Positions 44,719-57,835 of a stretch of 64,000 nt of DNA are shown piece by piece. Made by a program: the position numbers and the translations under genes. The notes beneath the pieces are model-generated. The model searched no databases, had not been told where the DNA came from, and was given only the letters and a program-made list of their open reading frames with translations. Origin of the DNA: Oncomelania hupensis. Its lineage: Eukaryota > Mollusca > Gastropoda > Littorinimorpha > Pomatiopsidae. The number at the start of each line of letters is the position of its first letter. Positions within the stretch are counted from its first letter, which is position 1. Location of the stretch: the NCBI GenBank assembly GCA_036898135.1, contig CM072511.1, positions 162,122,814 to 162,186,813 of the forward strand, given 5' to 3'.

Positions 44719-46204
44719 TGTCGCGAAACGAAACGCTCGCGAGTATTTTATTTTCCAAGTGCAAATTGTTATGTAGAGTGCCTGTGGTAAGATTTAGAAA
44801 TATGACGTCAATTTTGTTACGTGTCAATCGCCATTTTTTGTATTCCTGGAAAAGAATAAAATGGACGATTTTTATCGATAATTCTTTTGTGTGAAAGACT
44901 GTGATTAATGCCAATAATAAAATTTTAGGGAAAGCAAAGAGGTTGTGAACTATTAATTTTATAAAATATAATATTTGAAGTGATAGTTACTTTTTTGCGT
45001 TGTGAAGTTTTCATTGGTTGTTATAATGATAAAAGTATGGTAGCCTTGGTGAAATGGAATTGAGGCGAAATCGGTTAGGAAAACTGTCAATCAGTTGGGA
45101 GAGAGATCTAGACTGGACAGGGAGGATTCTACCCAAGCTCCGAGGCAACTTGTTCTGTGGGGTGCCAACGACAGTTTAGCTTGGTGCTGAATGTTGTCTG
45201 ATGTGGTTGGGCCAGGAAAATGAGTTGTTCCTCAGCGTTTGATCAGCTTTAGCTGAATTCTGGCACCGTAGGGTAAATATTTTGATTTTTCTTTATTCAA
45301 GATAATTTCCCAAGAAGATTGATAAGTGTGATAATTTGTTCATTGAATATATGTATTTTCCAGAGGAGAAAAATAGTTTGTTCATTGAATGCATTTGTTT
45401 TTCAGAGTAGTGAGATAGTTTGTTCATTGAATGCATTTTGTTTTCCAGAGGAGTAAAATAGATTGTTCGTTTGAATGCATTTCTTTTCCAGAGAAAGATA
45501 GTTGGTTCATCTGAATGCAGTTGGTTTTCAGGGGACTGATGTGTTGATTAATCGTAACATGTTTTTCCAAGCAGAGCCGGACCTGGAGGAGTTTAAGTTT
45601 GTATGAAAATAATTTTCATGCAAATATCTAAGACTAGTTTTGTTCGGCAGGTGTATTGTTGTGGTATTATTCGTCTTTTGGATTTACGTGACGATGTCAT
45701 CTTCGAGACTGCACTGAATTCTTCTCTGACGTCTTGTACATGATCGGGGTGACTGTCTCTTCGATGGAATTGTACGTCAACGAGGGCTACAGAAGTCACT
45801 GGTGGGTCACGGACAGCCATTAGAACTAACGGCGACATCGACGTCAAGTTCCAGCTCTTATGAACTTTTCCACCAACTCATCTAAACCCGGATTCCTTCA
45901 TTGGCCAACAACTACAACAAGGACGTTATTAAGAGATAAGTAAAAAAAAAAAAACACACATTATTTTCGGTAACCACGACGGAAAGTATCGCCAAATTAT
46001 CGTTCCGATTTCGAGGAAAAAATAACGGAATATAATAAAATAATCGAACTTGGAAAAACGTGTTATGTGTTTGTGAAGTGTTGGAAAGAAATGGTGTACC
46101 TTAGGTTTTTTTATTGAAATAAAACCACGTTCTGGGGTAAGTCATGAAAGTCGAGGAAGTCCTTCATCAGTAGTGATCACCCAGTAACACCCAGTATTGT
46201 GACA
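44719..46204 (+). repeat. 3' LTR of the gypsy element
   Basis: 1486 bp, nearly identical to the 5' LTR. Differences are mainly single substitutions and one-to-two-base indels. Confidence 0.95.
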
Positions 46205-46294
46205 ATTTGTTATACCCGAAGTTCGTCATGTTATTGCCAAAGAGGGTGATTTTACAAGATTTTTGCCAGATGAAATGAGAAGGAGGTGGGGAGG

Positions 46295-46298
<4 letters not shown>

Positions 46299-46387
<89 letters not shown>
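46299..46387. repeat. (GA)n microsatellite
   Basis: About 90 bp of GA just right of the LTR element. Confidence 0.96.
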
Positions 46388-46390
<3 letters not shown>

Positions 46391-46571
46391 GAGAGAGATG
46401 TTTTCTTTGTAAGTTAACGTGCACTTTTATTCATATAGATGTTTCTTGTTTTCTCACTGTATTTTTATTTTTTTAGAATGCAATAGAATTCTTTTAAGCA
46501 TACAATGATGTACCTTCCTTTGAGTGTGTGTGTGTGTTTGTGTGTGGGTGTGTTTGGGGTGTGTGTGGCTG

Positions 46572-46824
46572 TGTAGAAACGACGTTACTCTGACATACAC
46601 TTGAAACTCAACATACTTTCTTTTGACGGCACCGTTATTTTGCGTTATTTTGACGTCAATATAGTGTTACGTTAGGGTTAGGGCTGTGTTAGGCTTAGGG
46701 TTATGTTAAGGGTTAGGGTTATGGATAGCTTCAAAAAATGTCAAAATAATGTCAAAATGATGGTAAGTGTGTCAAAATAATGTATGTAGAGTTTCACGAC
46801 AGTCATCACAACGTCGTTTCTACA
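46572..46824. mobile_element. MITE with telomere-like core
   Basis: Perfect TGTAGAAACGACGTT at the left and its complement at the right, extending imperfectly to about 55 bp (TGAAACTCAACATA versus TGAAACTCTACATA). The centre has GGGTTAGGG and TTAGGGTTATG repeats. No target duplication is evident. Confidence 0.78.
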
Positions 46825-46829
46825 AAAAC

Positions 46830-46912
46830 AGGTGTGTGTGTGTGTGGGTGGGTGTGTATGTGGGTGTGTGTGTGTGGGTGTGTGTGTATGTGGGTGTGTG
46901 TGTGTGGCTGTT
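46830..46912. repeat. TG-rich microsatellite
   Basis: Imperfect GTGTGTGGG and GTATGTGGGTG repeats. Confidence 0.85.
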
Positions 46913-47642
46913 TACCAACATCGGCACAATTTTCAATAGGCAATGTAACAGTTGCCATTTGGCTGAATAATCTGTATTCTAGATTCTGAGTGAAGGTGCT
47001 TCGCGTTGATAATGGATTTTCTCATTCTTTGGTTATATCAGCTTTTTTTCCCCCTGTGTGGATGCGCTCCCACATGCGATATTATTTCAAGTTCTCTACC
47101 ACATTGAGCTGAATTAATTGTCGTTTTGCCGTCATGTTTAGGAGCCGATCGGGTCGACTATCGGCCCTACCTATCTGTGCCAAAAAGACGAAGGATCGTC
47201 TCGGATTCCTCTTTAAAAAAAACGAACAAACAACACGAAACCGGTTAATCAGATGCTTCGTGTCTAAAAACGAACTACCCGTTTTGCAAATGATCGTTAT
47301 CGGCGATCGTTTTGACGGGTTCCGAACAATTTTGTAGTGGATTTATTGTGACAGTGTGAAAGATGCACGACCACCAATCGTCCACTGTAGCAGTGGAATC
47401 TTGTCTGATGTATTAATGGTCTTGGTTTAATAATATAATATGAAAGTGGATGCTTCTGTTAGCCTTTTTAAAGCAGACACAGTGATAATGACGTGAGTTG
47501 TGAGCCGTATATGTCCTCCCTTCTAAGTGTATTGGAGTAAAAATATATAACAACCTTGTATATTTTAACAAAATACACACGCATCGTGTGCAATGGGCCT
47601 TAAACCTTGCTTGTTCTCTCTGTCTCTCTCTGTCTGTCTCTG

Positions 47643-47765
47643 TCTCTCTCTGTCGCCTTCGTTCGTAACCGGAGGCCCTGTTCGTTACCCGAGACAAAAC
47701 ATTTTCGAAGTTGTTGTTCGTAACCCGAATTGTTCGTGACCTGAGGCGTTCGAACCCGAGGTGTA
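47643..47765 (-). mobile_element. GGGTTACGAAC-type terminal repeat, right
   Basis: Several TTCGTAACCCGA blocks ending CGAACCCGAGGTGTA, inverse to the repeat at 39150. The gypsy element lies between the two. Confidence 0.5.
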
Positions 47766-48840
47766 TGATCATATGTTTGACTGGCAGGCAATCCACCAGT
47801 CATTGACACACAAAATCTAACTCGATCAATCGTAACGAGAGATGATAACTGTTTTCAAACATTTTAACAATTTATTTTGTTGCTTTTTGTTTTTAAAATG
47901 TCATCAATTTATTGATTTGCTTAATGCCTCCAGTGGATTCAGAAATGTGGCAAGCCATGCAAGCCCTCTCCAGCCATTGGTGTGATGTTGGGACGTATGG
48001 TGAACTCCCCTGCAACAACATCATCATTATCGTCATCATCATCATCGCCGTCGTACGTTTAGTCAGGATTGTTTTCGTAGTCATCCTCATCTTAATCGTC
48101 ATCATTGTCGTCATTGTTATCGTTGTAGTCATCATTATTATTGTCGTCACCGTAGTTATTGTCATTATCATCGTCATTATAATCATCAACATTATCGACA
48201 TTATCATCATAACCACCACCATCATTATCATAAGTCTTTAGTCACTGTAACAGCAAAAGATGTGAACATTATGTGTAGTATTATTATTATAATAATTAAA
48301 ATGCGGTCCTCTGTTCAAACGCAAAGAAAACTACTTAAGATTGTACATGCCTACGTTGCAACAGCTTTAGGTAGCTCTTGAGCCTGGAAAAGAACGCTAG
48401 ACAAAAATGTGGGTTTCGTTGTATTGGTTTTGGCAGCGTTTGATTAAAAAGTATAGCCCAAGCCTCAAAACATGTTTATTTTGTCGTTGATGAGAAGCGA
48501 GCTAAATACAAATAAATAATGTTGCTCCCCAGGTTTGGCTGTAATGTCCGACATTTAAACAGCAGTGGTTCTACTTTCACCTTTTTTTTCGGAAGAAATA
48601 AAAATTACTGTAGTTTTTATTTGGGCAGTTGTAGACAATGCGGATGAACATACGTTGCGGTGGGGAGGGTCGGCGTGGCGTGTCTCGGACGTTGGTGGCA
48701 GCACGACTGTCGTGGTCGTTGCTGGCGTTACCGTGCCCTCCCATCAGCCCCACGCCACTGCAGCCAGCTGGGCCCAGCACGTCTTCACACAAAGGCACAC
48801 ACATGGGCTACATATATACAGTGCTGACCTGTATGCACAT
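47766..48840. other. Intergenic with an ATC-type trinucleotide tract
   Basis: 48018-48230 is an imperfect ATC/GTC repeat. No gene is recognised. A short SINE D-like scrap occurs near 48370. Confidence 0.4.

Positions 48841-48843
<3 letters not shown>

Positions 48844-48902
<59 letters not shown>
48844..48902. repeat. (GA)n microsatellite
   Basis: About 58 bp of GA followed by GGGAGGGAGG. Confidence 0.95.
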
Positions 48903-48905
<3 letters not shown>

Positions 48906-49309
48906 GGGACGGGTGGTGAGAGAGAGAGGGAGGGAGGGAGGGAGGGAGGTGGGATAGATTTCCTTTCTGTTATGTGTTGTTAGAGGTTGCTTACATATCA
49001 ATGGATTTTGTGCACATATATTTCACTGCAAATTCTCTTTTCAGTTGCCAAATCTTCTATCAATACAAATGTATAGCTTTGAGAGGTTTATGCGTTTTAA
49101 AGTATCGGTTAAAATGCTGCATCTAGCCACTTATTCCCGTGCATGCGCGCGTAAACTGCTAGTAGGTCTATTGTGCAAGAGATAAACGCGAAACATCTTT
49201 TCACAAAAGTTTAGATAATATTCTTGTACTGTACTATCATTTGCTTGTGACAGAGACAATGTGCAAATATATTAATGTTTTGAGTGACTGTTTGAGGGGA
49301 TGGGGATGA

Positions 49310-49575
49310 GGGTGTTACGGGTCAGACGCGCACGATAGATCCGATCATTTTGGTTTGGAAAGTATGCAATGATAGCGTGTTTTTACCTTTGATAATTATG
49401 ATTTTGGCTGTTGCTAGATGAAGCTTTGTATAATGTTGTTAATTTTCGTCGGTCGATATTGTTAAGAATTTTCTGGAATTACTTGTTTATATAGACCGAA
49501 GCTTCCAGATGGGTCTGGTAAGGGCTAAGCGATTCTTCTAACCCAAAGTACGTTCTATGACGTAAGTGTCACGAA
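49310..49575 (+). repeat. LTR-like repeat related to 484-1199, copy 2
   Basis: GCGCACGATAGATCCGATCA, GTATGCAATGATAGC, AGCTTTGTATAATGTTG and TCGTCGGTCGATATTGTT match the minus strand of 750-1100 in order. Confidence 0.7.
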
Positions 49576-50454
49576 GTGAGTTGGCAAATATTTACATTTG
49601 TGTAAACATCACGTGTTTATAGAGCTAGAACGCGAGCGACGGCTTTTCACATAGGCACGTGGCGTATGTATTCGCTTTGCGTGGGTGCTATATTTCCTAA
49701 TTCATTAATAATTTGGTGATGAGACTCGGCTATATTAAGACTGTTTTAAGTCCCCTATACGCTGAAAAATTCAGATTCCAAAGCAATACTATATTTGTGC
49801 GCTTGAAGAAAACAGTTTCGTTTACAACTTTTAACAGCAGACGATGCATTAAAACAGCTTGAAATACTCTAAGGAGCTATTTGCCCTGAGCAGGGGCCTG
49901 TCAGATCTTGCCGAGTCTGGTGTTCAAAGTGACATACTAAGAGAACATGCACGGGTTGGGGGATCATGCAAACAAACAGAAATAACCGCTTTCTTTCAAA
50001 AAATACAAACTATTCAATGATTGAATAAAAATAATTACAACAATATTAATGGGGTTATCTTATAAATAGTTATAACTCCAAACATGCACTCAGCACTTAC
50101 CTACACTTTTAAACAACTATTATACCTACATTGATTTTTTATTTTGTAAATAATGAGGAACAGGAAGATATTGACTGTATTGGTTGTGAGACAGAGTTTA
50201 ATCTATATTTCTGAAAGATGGTAGATGTTCCCTATACTTAATGGTATGTGTACTTTTTGTACATGTACTTATTTTACTTAATTAATTTTCTAAATGTCTT
50301 TTTCGAAAATTTCCTACCTCCTTTTTAAGACCCCTCCAAATTATGACCTCGTTTTAATGGCAATTTAAAGGTCTAAAACGGAGGTTTTACTGTACCAGTA
50401 ATTGAATTTGTGTATTGCATTTACATTACATTACATTACATTATTGTTGCTTTA
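49576..50454. other. Intergenic, nothing recognised
   Basis: AT-rich. An ACATT pentamer run at 50421-50441 is the 3' tail of repeat family X. Confidence 0.4.
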
Positions 50455-51188
50455 GGTCCAGCGGACTCTTCCGAGCCAAATCAGGACCAGACAACCCCCA
50501 ATCCGCATAAAAGATCAGCTGAAACAACCCTAGTGGTAAAACCGAAAGGTCTCCACCAGCCAGTCACTTTACAATAAAGACATCCCACGGCTGAGGCTTC
50601 ACCCCAACTTATCGAACCCCTGTTTACAAAAACAAAATAGAATACAAACATCATTATAAATCATCAACAAAACACATACATATAAAATGCCTATAGTGCT
50701 AAATAATAACATCATAGGAAGCCCTAGTGACCACCCGGCAGAAAGCGTCCAACACTCCCAAGCTGATCCAACAGACCTCATACACAAATAAAGAGTCTTG
50801 TCCAGGAAGAGTTTTCAAGAAAAAAGGTAGGTCATTGATCTAAAAGAAAAAGAAAAAAAAAGGAAAGAGATTTCTCTTATATAGCGCACTTACAAGCTCA
50901 GAGAGCTTCTCAAGGCGCTGGCCCGTAATATCCAGCCATCACAAAATAGTTTGCTGAAGTCAGGATTCGAACCCACGTCGCCCAAGACGCACTCACACAA
51001 GTCGTGCGCTCTGACCACTGAGCTATCCCTGCCGCCGAAGAAGAAGATAGTATAGCAGAGTGATAGGACAGATCAGGAATGGGAAAGAGCAAATGAGGAA
51101 GACAGCGACAGTGGCAATTTAAAGCACTAAATTTCCAGAAAGTGGGGATACTATTTATACTGAAACCCCCGGCACTCCAACGGGGGTA
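50455..51188 (-). repeat. Interspersed repeat family X, copy 2
   Basis: Collinear with copies at 25505 and 55228, interrupted by a SINE at 50860-51037. Its 3' end (left, minus strand) runs into an (AATGT)n tail. Confidence 0.78.
50860..51037 (-). mobile_element. tRNA-derived SINE family E
   Basis: On the minus strand: A box TAGCTCAGTGGTC and B box GGGTTCGAATCC, then GGGCCAGCGCCTTGAGAAGC and a GTGCGCTATATAAG end. It is inserted in family X copy 2; the other X copies lack it. Confidence 0.85.
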
Positions 51189-51224
51189 CTGTTGCCGCAG
51201 TGATTCAGTCATGCCTTACCATCA

Positions 51225-51300
51225 AGGACGACGACGATGATGATGATGATAACCAACATGACGATGATGATAATGCTGACGACGTCGATGATGATGCTGA
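51225..51300. repeat. GAT-rich trinucleotide repeat
   Basis: Imperfect GATGATGAT just downstream of the HEI10 stop codon. Confidence 0.85.
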
Positions 51301-51318
51301 TTCTGATTACGAACCCCA

Positions 51319-51447
51319 CTAACCGTCTCTAGAGGAGAAGTTCATAAAGAAGGATGGCGGGCGGGTGCTGTCGCGGGCCACGGGTTGTGTGACGTCACTG
51401 AAGGTGGCTGGCGTCACGCAGCGACGTCGTAATGCTTCGTACAGACT
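51319..51447 (-). CDS. CCNB1IP1: HEI10-like exon 8 (C-terminus)
   Basis: Encodes SLYEALRRRCVTPATFSD and ends SFFMNFSSRDG before TAG. SLYEALRRR matches the human block after KLQ. The acceptor is ATATTGCAG. The tail is shorter than in vertebrates. Confidence 0.9.
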   Translation of the reverse strand, partial: SLYEALRRRCVTPATFSDVTQPVARDSTRPPSFFMNFSSRDG

Positions 51448-54400
51448 CTGCAATATTATCATCATCGTGATGATAAAACTCATCGTTGTATTCGTTGTCG
51501 TCGTCATCATCATCTTCATGAAAATTATCGTTATATTCGTCGTCATAATCATCATCATCACCACTACCACCATCACCATCATCATCAACATCATTAGTCT
51601 CATTGACATCTCTGTCGTTAAACTTATCATCACCATCTTCAAAAATTCCAAAGCGCACACATTAATGTTACTGCTGAGGCAGCGTAGATTCCAACCCGAC
51701 TTCGCAAGAAGTCTCTGCTGGTACTTGATAGATCTCCGTTTACCGAGTGGTCCATGTTTGCGTTACATAGCTCACAATCATGCAAGTTTGCATCTCGGCT
51801 CGGGTTCGAAAACAGAGTCATTGCGCAAGTTAGATGCCTGTAGCAGAATATAGCAAAGCTGTAGATAGTACGTGTAGTAGGAAAAAAAAAAAAGAATCTA
51901 CTGTTACACGCAAGGCTGTGTGCTGTGTGTTTATCACTTTGCTAAAGAGGATCTGCTGCAGGCACCCAACGTGTGTAATTCCCTTCCGAAAACTATTTGG
52001 TTTGCCAGATTTTGGACCGTGGGCCAGTGCATGTACAGTTGGCGATGCTAAGGTTACAACACATGACCTGCAGCTTAGTATACTGCTTGGTTTTCTCCTG
52101 CAGCTTGTTGCCCAAGTCTTTACACTTGGCCTCGTACTGTTCTAGCTTCTTCTTCGTCACTGAAAATTACACAAAAAACATTTACTGGTAGGTAGATCTA
52201 TGTACTAAAATTTACAGGTCTTACATGTTAACAATGAGCTACATTCAGCGGTCAGCTCTAGTCTGGAAGTTCAACATAGCAGGTTACGTGTGTTGAAAGA
52301 CGCTTTTGTCAAACTCTAGTCGATCACAACCGGGAAAATGGCTGTCCCCAGATTGCTTGCGTTAGAAGTTCTGCTTTCGATTAGATTTAAAGGCTCTGAA
52401 CGCTACGTTTAATTGAAAACTATAATTGAAACTGATAACAGTTTGATCATCATAGGTTTTCTTCATAATTTTGCGTTGTTTATGCTAAAACATTATCTGT
52501 AAATCTCCTACAAAGACGGCAGTGCGCAAGGCGCCTCATCTTTCACGTCCACTGTCGGCCATTTTGAACGCTTCAAACCCTAATCACACTCGCGACGGGA
52601 TGAAGGTCGGTCTAGAGAATCCCGAGTGACGTCATCGGGTTTGTTCTAGATCATCTTTCAGCGGTGTTTATATTCATTAGAGTCTAGGGACGGTAGCCGC
52701 TGAAAGTATCCCAATATAGATAAGATCATAATAGTCGTTACGAGTGAGACGCGTACGGCAATTACCAACATTTTATTTCGCAAAGCGAGCAGTGATAGCA
52801 TTTCTTCTACACTGTGGCTAGAAAAGCTTAGCATAATGTCTGATTGTTACCGCCGGTCAATTTTGTTGTAGCAATGTTCAGATCTTTCAAGTATGGTTTG
52901 GTTACCACTGACGGAAGATTCCAGATCTATCTAGAAACAGGTGGTCACATTTTTCGAAATCTGTAGAACATTCTACGATGTAAGACGTATTTCCGGAGAC
53001 GAGTTTTATTCTGACTGGTAGTTGATTGCGTCATTCTACAACTACGTTGTTCTACATTATAGAGTATCAAAGAAGCGCTGGAGCTATGGACAAAAATTGT
53101 TTTTGTTTTTTTGAGATTTTTTTTTTAGTTTTTTTTTTTTTTTTTTTTAAATTGCAGTTTGCTATTTGCGATTTTTGCTAAAAAAAAAAAAGGAATAAAT
53201 TTAAGTTGGAAAACTCTAAAAGACGACTCTTGCCTTGTTATTGAGTGAACGGGCTGCATGAATGCGAATGGAATTACACAAATTCAAGCATTGGAGCTCA
53301 ATCGATCTTTGCCGTATAACGTTCAGGTTTTATAAGCCAATAGAGATATATTGCAAGTTATTTCTGCATACAAAACGTTCTTCTTAAGAGTCTCCCTGCT
53401 TCAATGTGGCCTTTCATTGTTCTTACTGACAGTATACTTGTATTGCGTAAATGACAAACGGATTAACTTTTTAAAGTGCCGCCCACGCTACAGAACTAAC
53501 TACAACTAACTAGACCTAAGCTTTGAATGAATTGACGTTTACTCACTGTCCATCTTGTTTTTGGCACCTTGGAAGACTTAAGGCAAAATTCAATGTTAGA
53601 CCATCAATTTTGCAGGTCTAATGGAAAGATGAAGATGCAGATGGAAGATGCTGTTGTTGTTAGAGTCGATGATAATGATAATTATTGATGTAGGAGAAAA
53701 TGACAATGACTGTAACGCGTCTCTATATTTGCGTTATCTTGTGAGCGTTAATCTAAACTACTTAATTCTGTACTTGTACGGGGAAAGGGCATGACAAACC
53801 AAACTAATAGACAAGACAAACAAGGTAGAATCAGTCTCACTGCCGTTCCAAAAAGGGTTTGCCACGCGCTCAAATAAAACACAATAAACTACAGCTTGTC
53901 TCCATTTTTTATACAATTTTAATAATCTAACTAATACGTGTCAACCAAGAAACATAAAACTCGTATGTACATATATTCTAACTAACAATGCAAATAATAG
54001 TCAAGTAAATTCATTGTTTCTTACCGTATCTTTTCATTTTCTTTCGCCCTTCGTTCCTCCATTGAAAACACGAACTTTCACCCTATACTAACAGTAATAG
54101 ACTAAAACAGCAGTCTAAGCTATGCACATACCCTTAGAACCGACCGGCCCTAACTTATTTATCAGCTCATTTACTGATTAACTTTCAATCTCACTTTTGC
54201 CTCTAAATAACAAAATCACCAATTAAACAACTACTAAATGCAAGCCACCAAGCTTTGTAGTAATTATCCTACACACATCCTAACCCATTATGCACAAGAG
54301 AAAAGAGCCCGCAGTCTCTTTACATTATTAAATTCATTACATATTATATACTGACTGCCCTACGTTCTAGCATTCTGTACAGAAGAGCGGACTGGACGAA

Positions 54401-55001
54401 GCAGGAGGTCAAAGATAAGAGAGCGAGCCTCGTTGTTGTTTGTAGATTATAGTCACACGACACTTTCGCATATAGGTGACTACTGGACCGATTTATACTG
54501 ACACCAGCGGGCCAGTTGTTGGTAAAGGGGAAAATAATATGATCACACGTTGACCAATCCGGGATTCGAACCAGCGACCTTTCGGTTACTAGCAAGACGC
54601 TCTTACCAACTGAGCTACCCGGCCCCACGAGCGAGCCTCCTTTGTTCTCTTCCTTTTATTCCACAATCTCTGCAGAAAATCCGCATCTCTCTAGATAAGG
54701 TAATGCGCCAAGCTCCAGCCAATCATGAACTAAGAACTGTCCGGGCGCTCCCTATAGGAAAAATAGCCGGAAGTAGGTACCTGTATGCGTCATGCAACTG
54801 ACCATGCAAACTATAAACTTTCCCGGCCAGCAACTGCAGTAACTGCTGACTAGGCGAATATGTATCGCACGTGCTAGCTAATACCAACACTTCTGCCCCT
54901 CTGACTCACTACAATAACCATGTCGAGCTTACAAGTTCCACAATCATCCCTTATCATCATCCTCTTCCCCGTATAACTTTCCCTCAAAGGTTATAATGAC
55001 T

Positions 55002-55048
<47 letters not shown>

Positions 55049-57411
55049 AATAATGATGATGATGATCACCACGACGACGAAAGCAACAGTATACCTGTAT
55101 TAAACACGGTAATAAGGGCAATGATTATGCACATTATGCCGATGAAAGGGAAAATGAAGATGATGAGAGTGAGGGTGACAAGAAGAAGAAGAGGAAGAAG
55201 AAGAAGAGGAGGAGGAGGAGGAGGGTGCAAATAGCCGAATCAGGACCACAAAATCAAGACCACAACTTCGCTGATCCGCATAAAAGATCTGTCGAAACAA
55301 CCCTAGTGGTAACACTGAAGGCACTCCACCAGCCGGGCACTTTACAATAAAGACATCCCACGCAGGGTACGCTGAGGCTATACTCTAAATTTATCGAACC
55401 CCCGTTTACAAAAACAAAATAGAATATAAACATCATTATAAAATATCAACAAAGCACATACATATACAATGCCTAAATTGCCAATAGGAAGCCCCAGTGA
55501 CCATTTGGCAGAAAGCATCCAATATTCCCAAGCTGATCCAACAGACCTCACACACACAAATGAGGAGTTTTGTCCCGGAAGAGTTTTTAAGAAAAAAGGT
55601 AGGTGACTGGTCTAGCGAAGAAGAAGATAGTATAGTAGATTGATAGAACAAAGTAGGAATGAGAAAGAACAATGGAGAAAGACAACGACAGTGGGAATTT
55701 AAAGCACTAAATTTCCTGAAAGTGGGGATACTATTTATACTGAAACCCCCGGCACTCCCACGGGGGGAAAAAGAAGAAGAAGAAGAAGGAGAAGAAGGAG
55801 AAGAAGAAGAAGAAGAAGAAGAAGAAGAAGAAGAAGAAGAAGAAGAAGAAGAAGAAGAAGAAGAAGAAGAAGAAGAAGAAGAAGAAGAAGGAGGAGAAGA
55901 AGATACGGAACGACCGCAATGAAAGCGATGACTTTGATAACAATGATTATGATGTGAAGGCAACAATGCAGACACCAGTAAAGGATACTGTGGATTTCTG
56001 CCTGCAGTCTGTTGACCACCTGTTCATAGTACTGTTCCAACTGAGCACTCTTCTCTCGGGCTTTGTTGGCTAAATACTCCTGGTACGTCCTCTCTTGGTG
56101 AATCTAAACACATCATATGATGATGACAACGACGATGACGATGAAGGCATGTGGAGATAATGAACGATACTGAGGGCGGCAACTATGATAGGATGGAATA
56201 GCGAAGCTTAGCGTCCTATTGCGTTAGCGTTAAGGACGAATCACCACGTATCCACCCTGACAACAATATCATCAACTATGATAATTGCGACCATGCCGGT
56301 AATAACAACGACGGCGACGTCCTTGACAACGAAGACGAAAGTGATAATTAACGATGACGACAACGTTGCAGATAACAAAAGACTGACCTGGTAATTCCAG
56401 AAATTGAGTGCACGAGTGCAGATTTCAAGGATAATGTCTGGCTTTAGGCCGCACAGTGCCAACTGATTAAAAAAACAACAACAAAAAATAAATAAAATAA
56501 ACAACAACAGAAAAACAAGATGGCATGTCATTCAAATGTGTTTCCAGAAACTCGCATGCCTAGCTGAAAAACGCGCACTCACAATACACTTCACCCGTCC
56601 CAAAATCTATACGTATTAAAATTGCCCTGGCAAAATACAACAGTGATTCACTGATTGGTCGTCGATTGCTTCATTAACTTTCACTGTTGCACATTGTTTG
56701 AAAGGCAAGAAATAGTCATACCCCAGGGCTTTTTGTACCCTTATTTAAACATTTGTAAGGTAAAATAGTTCACATTAATAATATCAATACCTTGCTTCAT
56801 CCATTCAAGCATGTTTCATTCCTATTTCAACTTGTTGCCGTAGGCTTCCCACCGTTTATGTACGGGTCACTACATAACAGACAAAGCTAATAGCAAGTAC
56901 CAAAGTGGAGTTGTTTAGAAGACAATACCACATAGGCATTACACAAGCTGAGTGCCCTTATAGCGGACCCTCTATTGCAAAGCGGGTAGACAGCATACAC
57001 GATTACTAATCTCTCATACGTAAGCTTGCTACAGAGTTACAGGCACCCAACTTGCGTCATGTCCTGGCCAGTGATAACGTAATTCTGTACTCACAGCCTT
57101 GATGTGCTCTGGAGGCTTCAGATCCAGTTTTACGATATCAAACTTGTTCGGTAGATTGGTGTCACCTTTGACCAACAACACCATCGTCATCGTCATCAAC
57201 ATCACCACCACCGTAGTCATCGTCGTCATTAACATCATCATCACCATCATCATTATCATCATCACCATCATCATATCAATCTTTATTGTTTTAAAAGTAG
57301 CATAATATTTATTACAAACAATAGAGGAACGAGTTTGTACATCTTGCTCTCCTCTCCCAAACACAGCTTTACAATGGTAGCATTCTAAATGGCAACAATA
57401 AAGAGAATTAC

Positions 57412-57477
<66 letters not shown>

Positions 57478-57774
57478 AAGGAGGGGGAGTAGGGGTGATG
57501 GGTTGTGTGAAGGGGGAGTAGTTTGTGTTTTGAGAATGGAATGAGAACTTACAAGCTGGACAGACATGTGACGTAGAAAACACTCTGGTGCCGTCTGCGT
57601 CACAGAAAATGTCTGACGTCAGTTAAATCCAGAACAACCCAATAGTTGACATCATTGTTGTAAACAATATTAAAGATGTGTAAAAAAATCCGCAAATATA
57701 TTTAGTTAAATTAATTGTTTTTCTTTGTGTTTTCCCCCACCTTTTTAAATTTAGGTTTGCAAGTATTATATACG

Positions 57775-57835
<61 letters not shown>

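Larger units (their letters stand above)
39418..46204 (+). mobile_element. Ty3/gypsy LTR retrotransposon, internally deleted, Gmr1-like domain order
   Basis: Two LTRs (39418-40899 and 44719-46204) differ at roughly a dozen places in about 1485 bp. ATTTG flanks the whole at 39413-39417 and 46205-46209. A primer binding site follows the left LTR, and a purine tract precedes the right one. The internal region encodes gag, protease, the N-terminal zinc-binding part of integrase, then the RT connection and RNase H, which ends 45 bp before the right LTR. The standard gypsy order puts integrase last. The integrase core and RT palm are absent. Confidence 0.92.

Noticed and set aside
51319..51660. 113-codon Met/Thr-rich ORF as a separate gene
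   Set aside because: Only its last 42 codons are real (HEI10 exon 8). The upstream part is a trinucleotide repeat in the intron.
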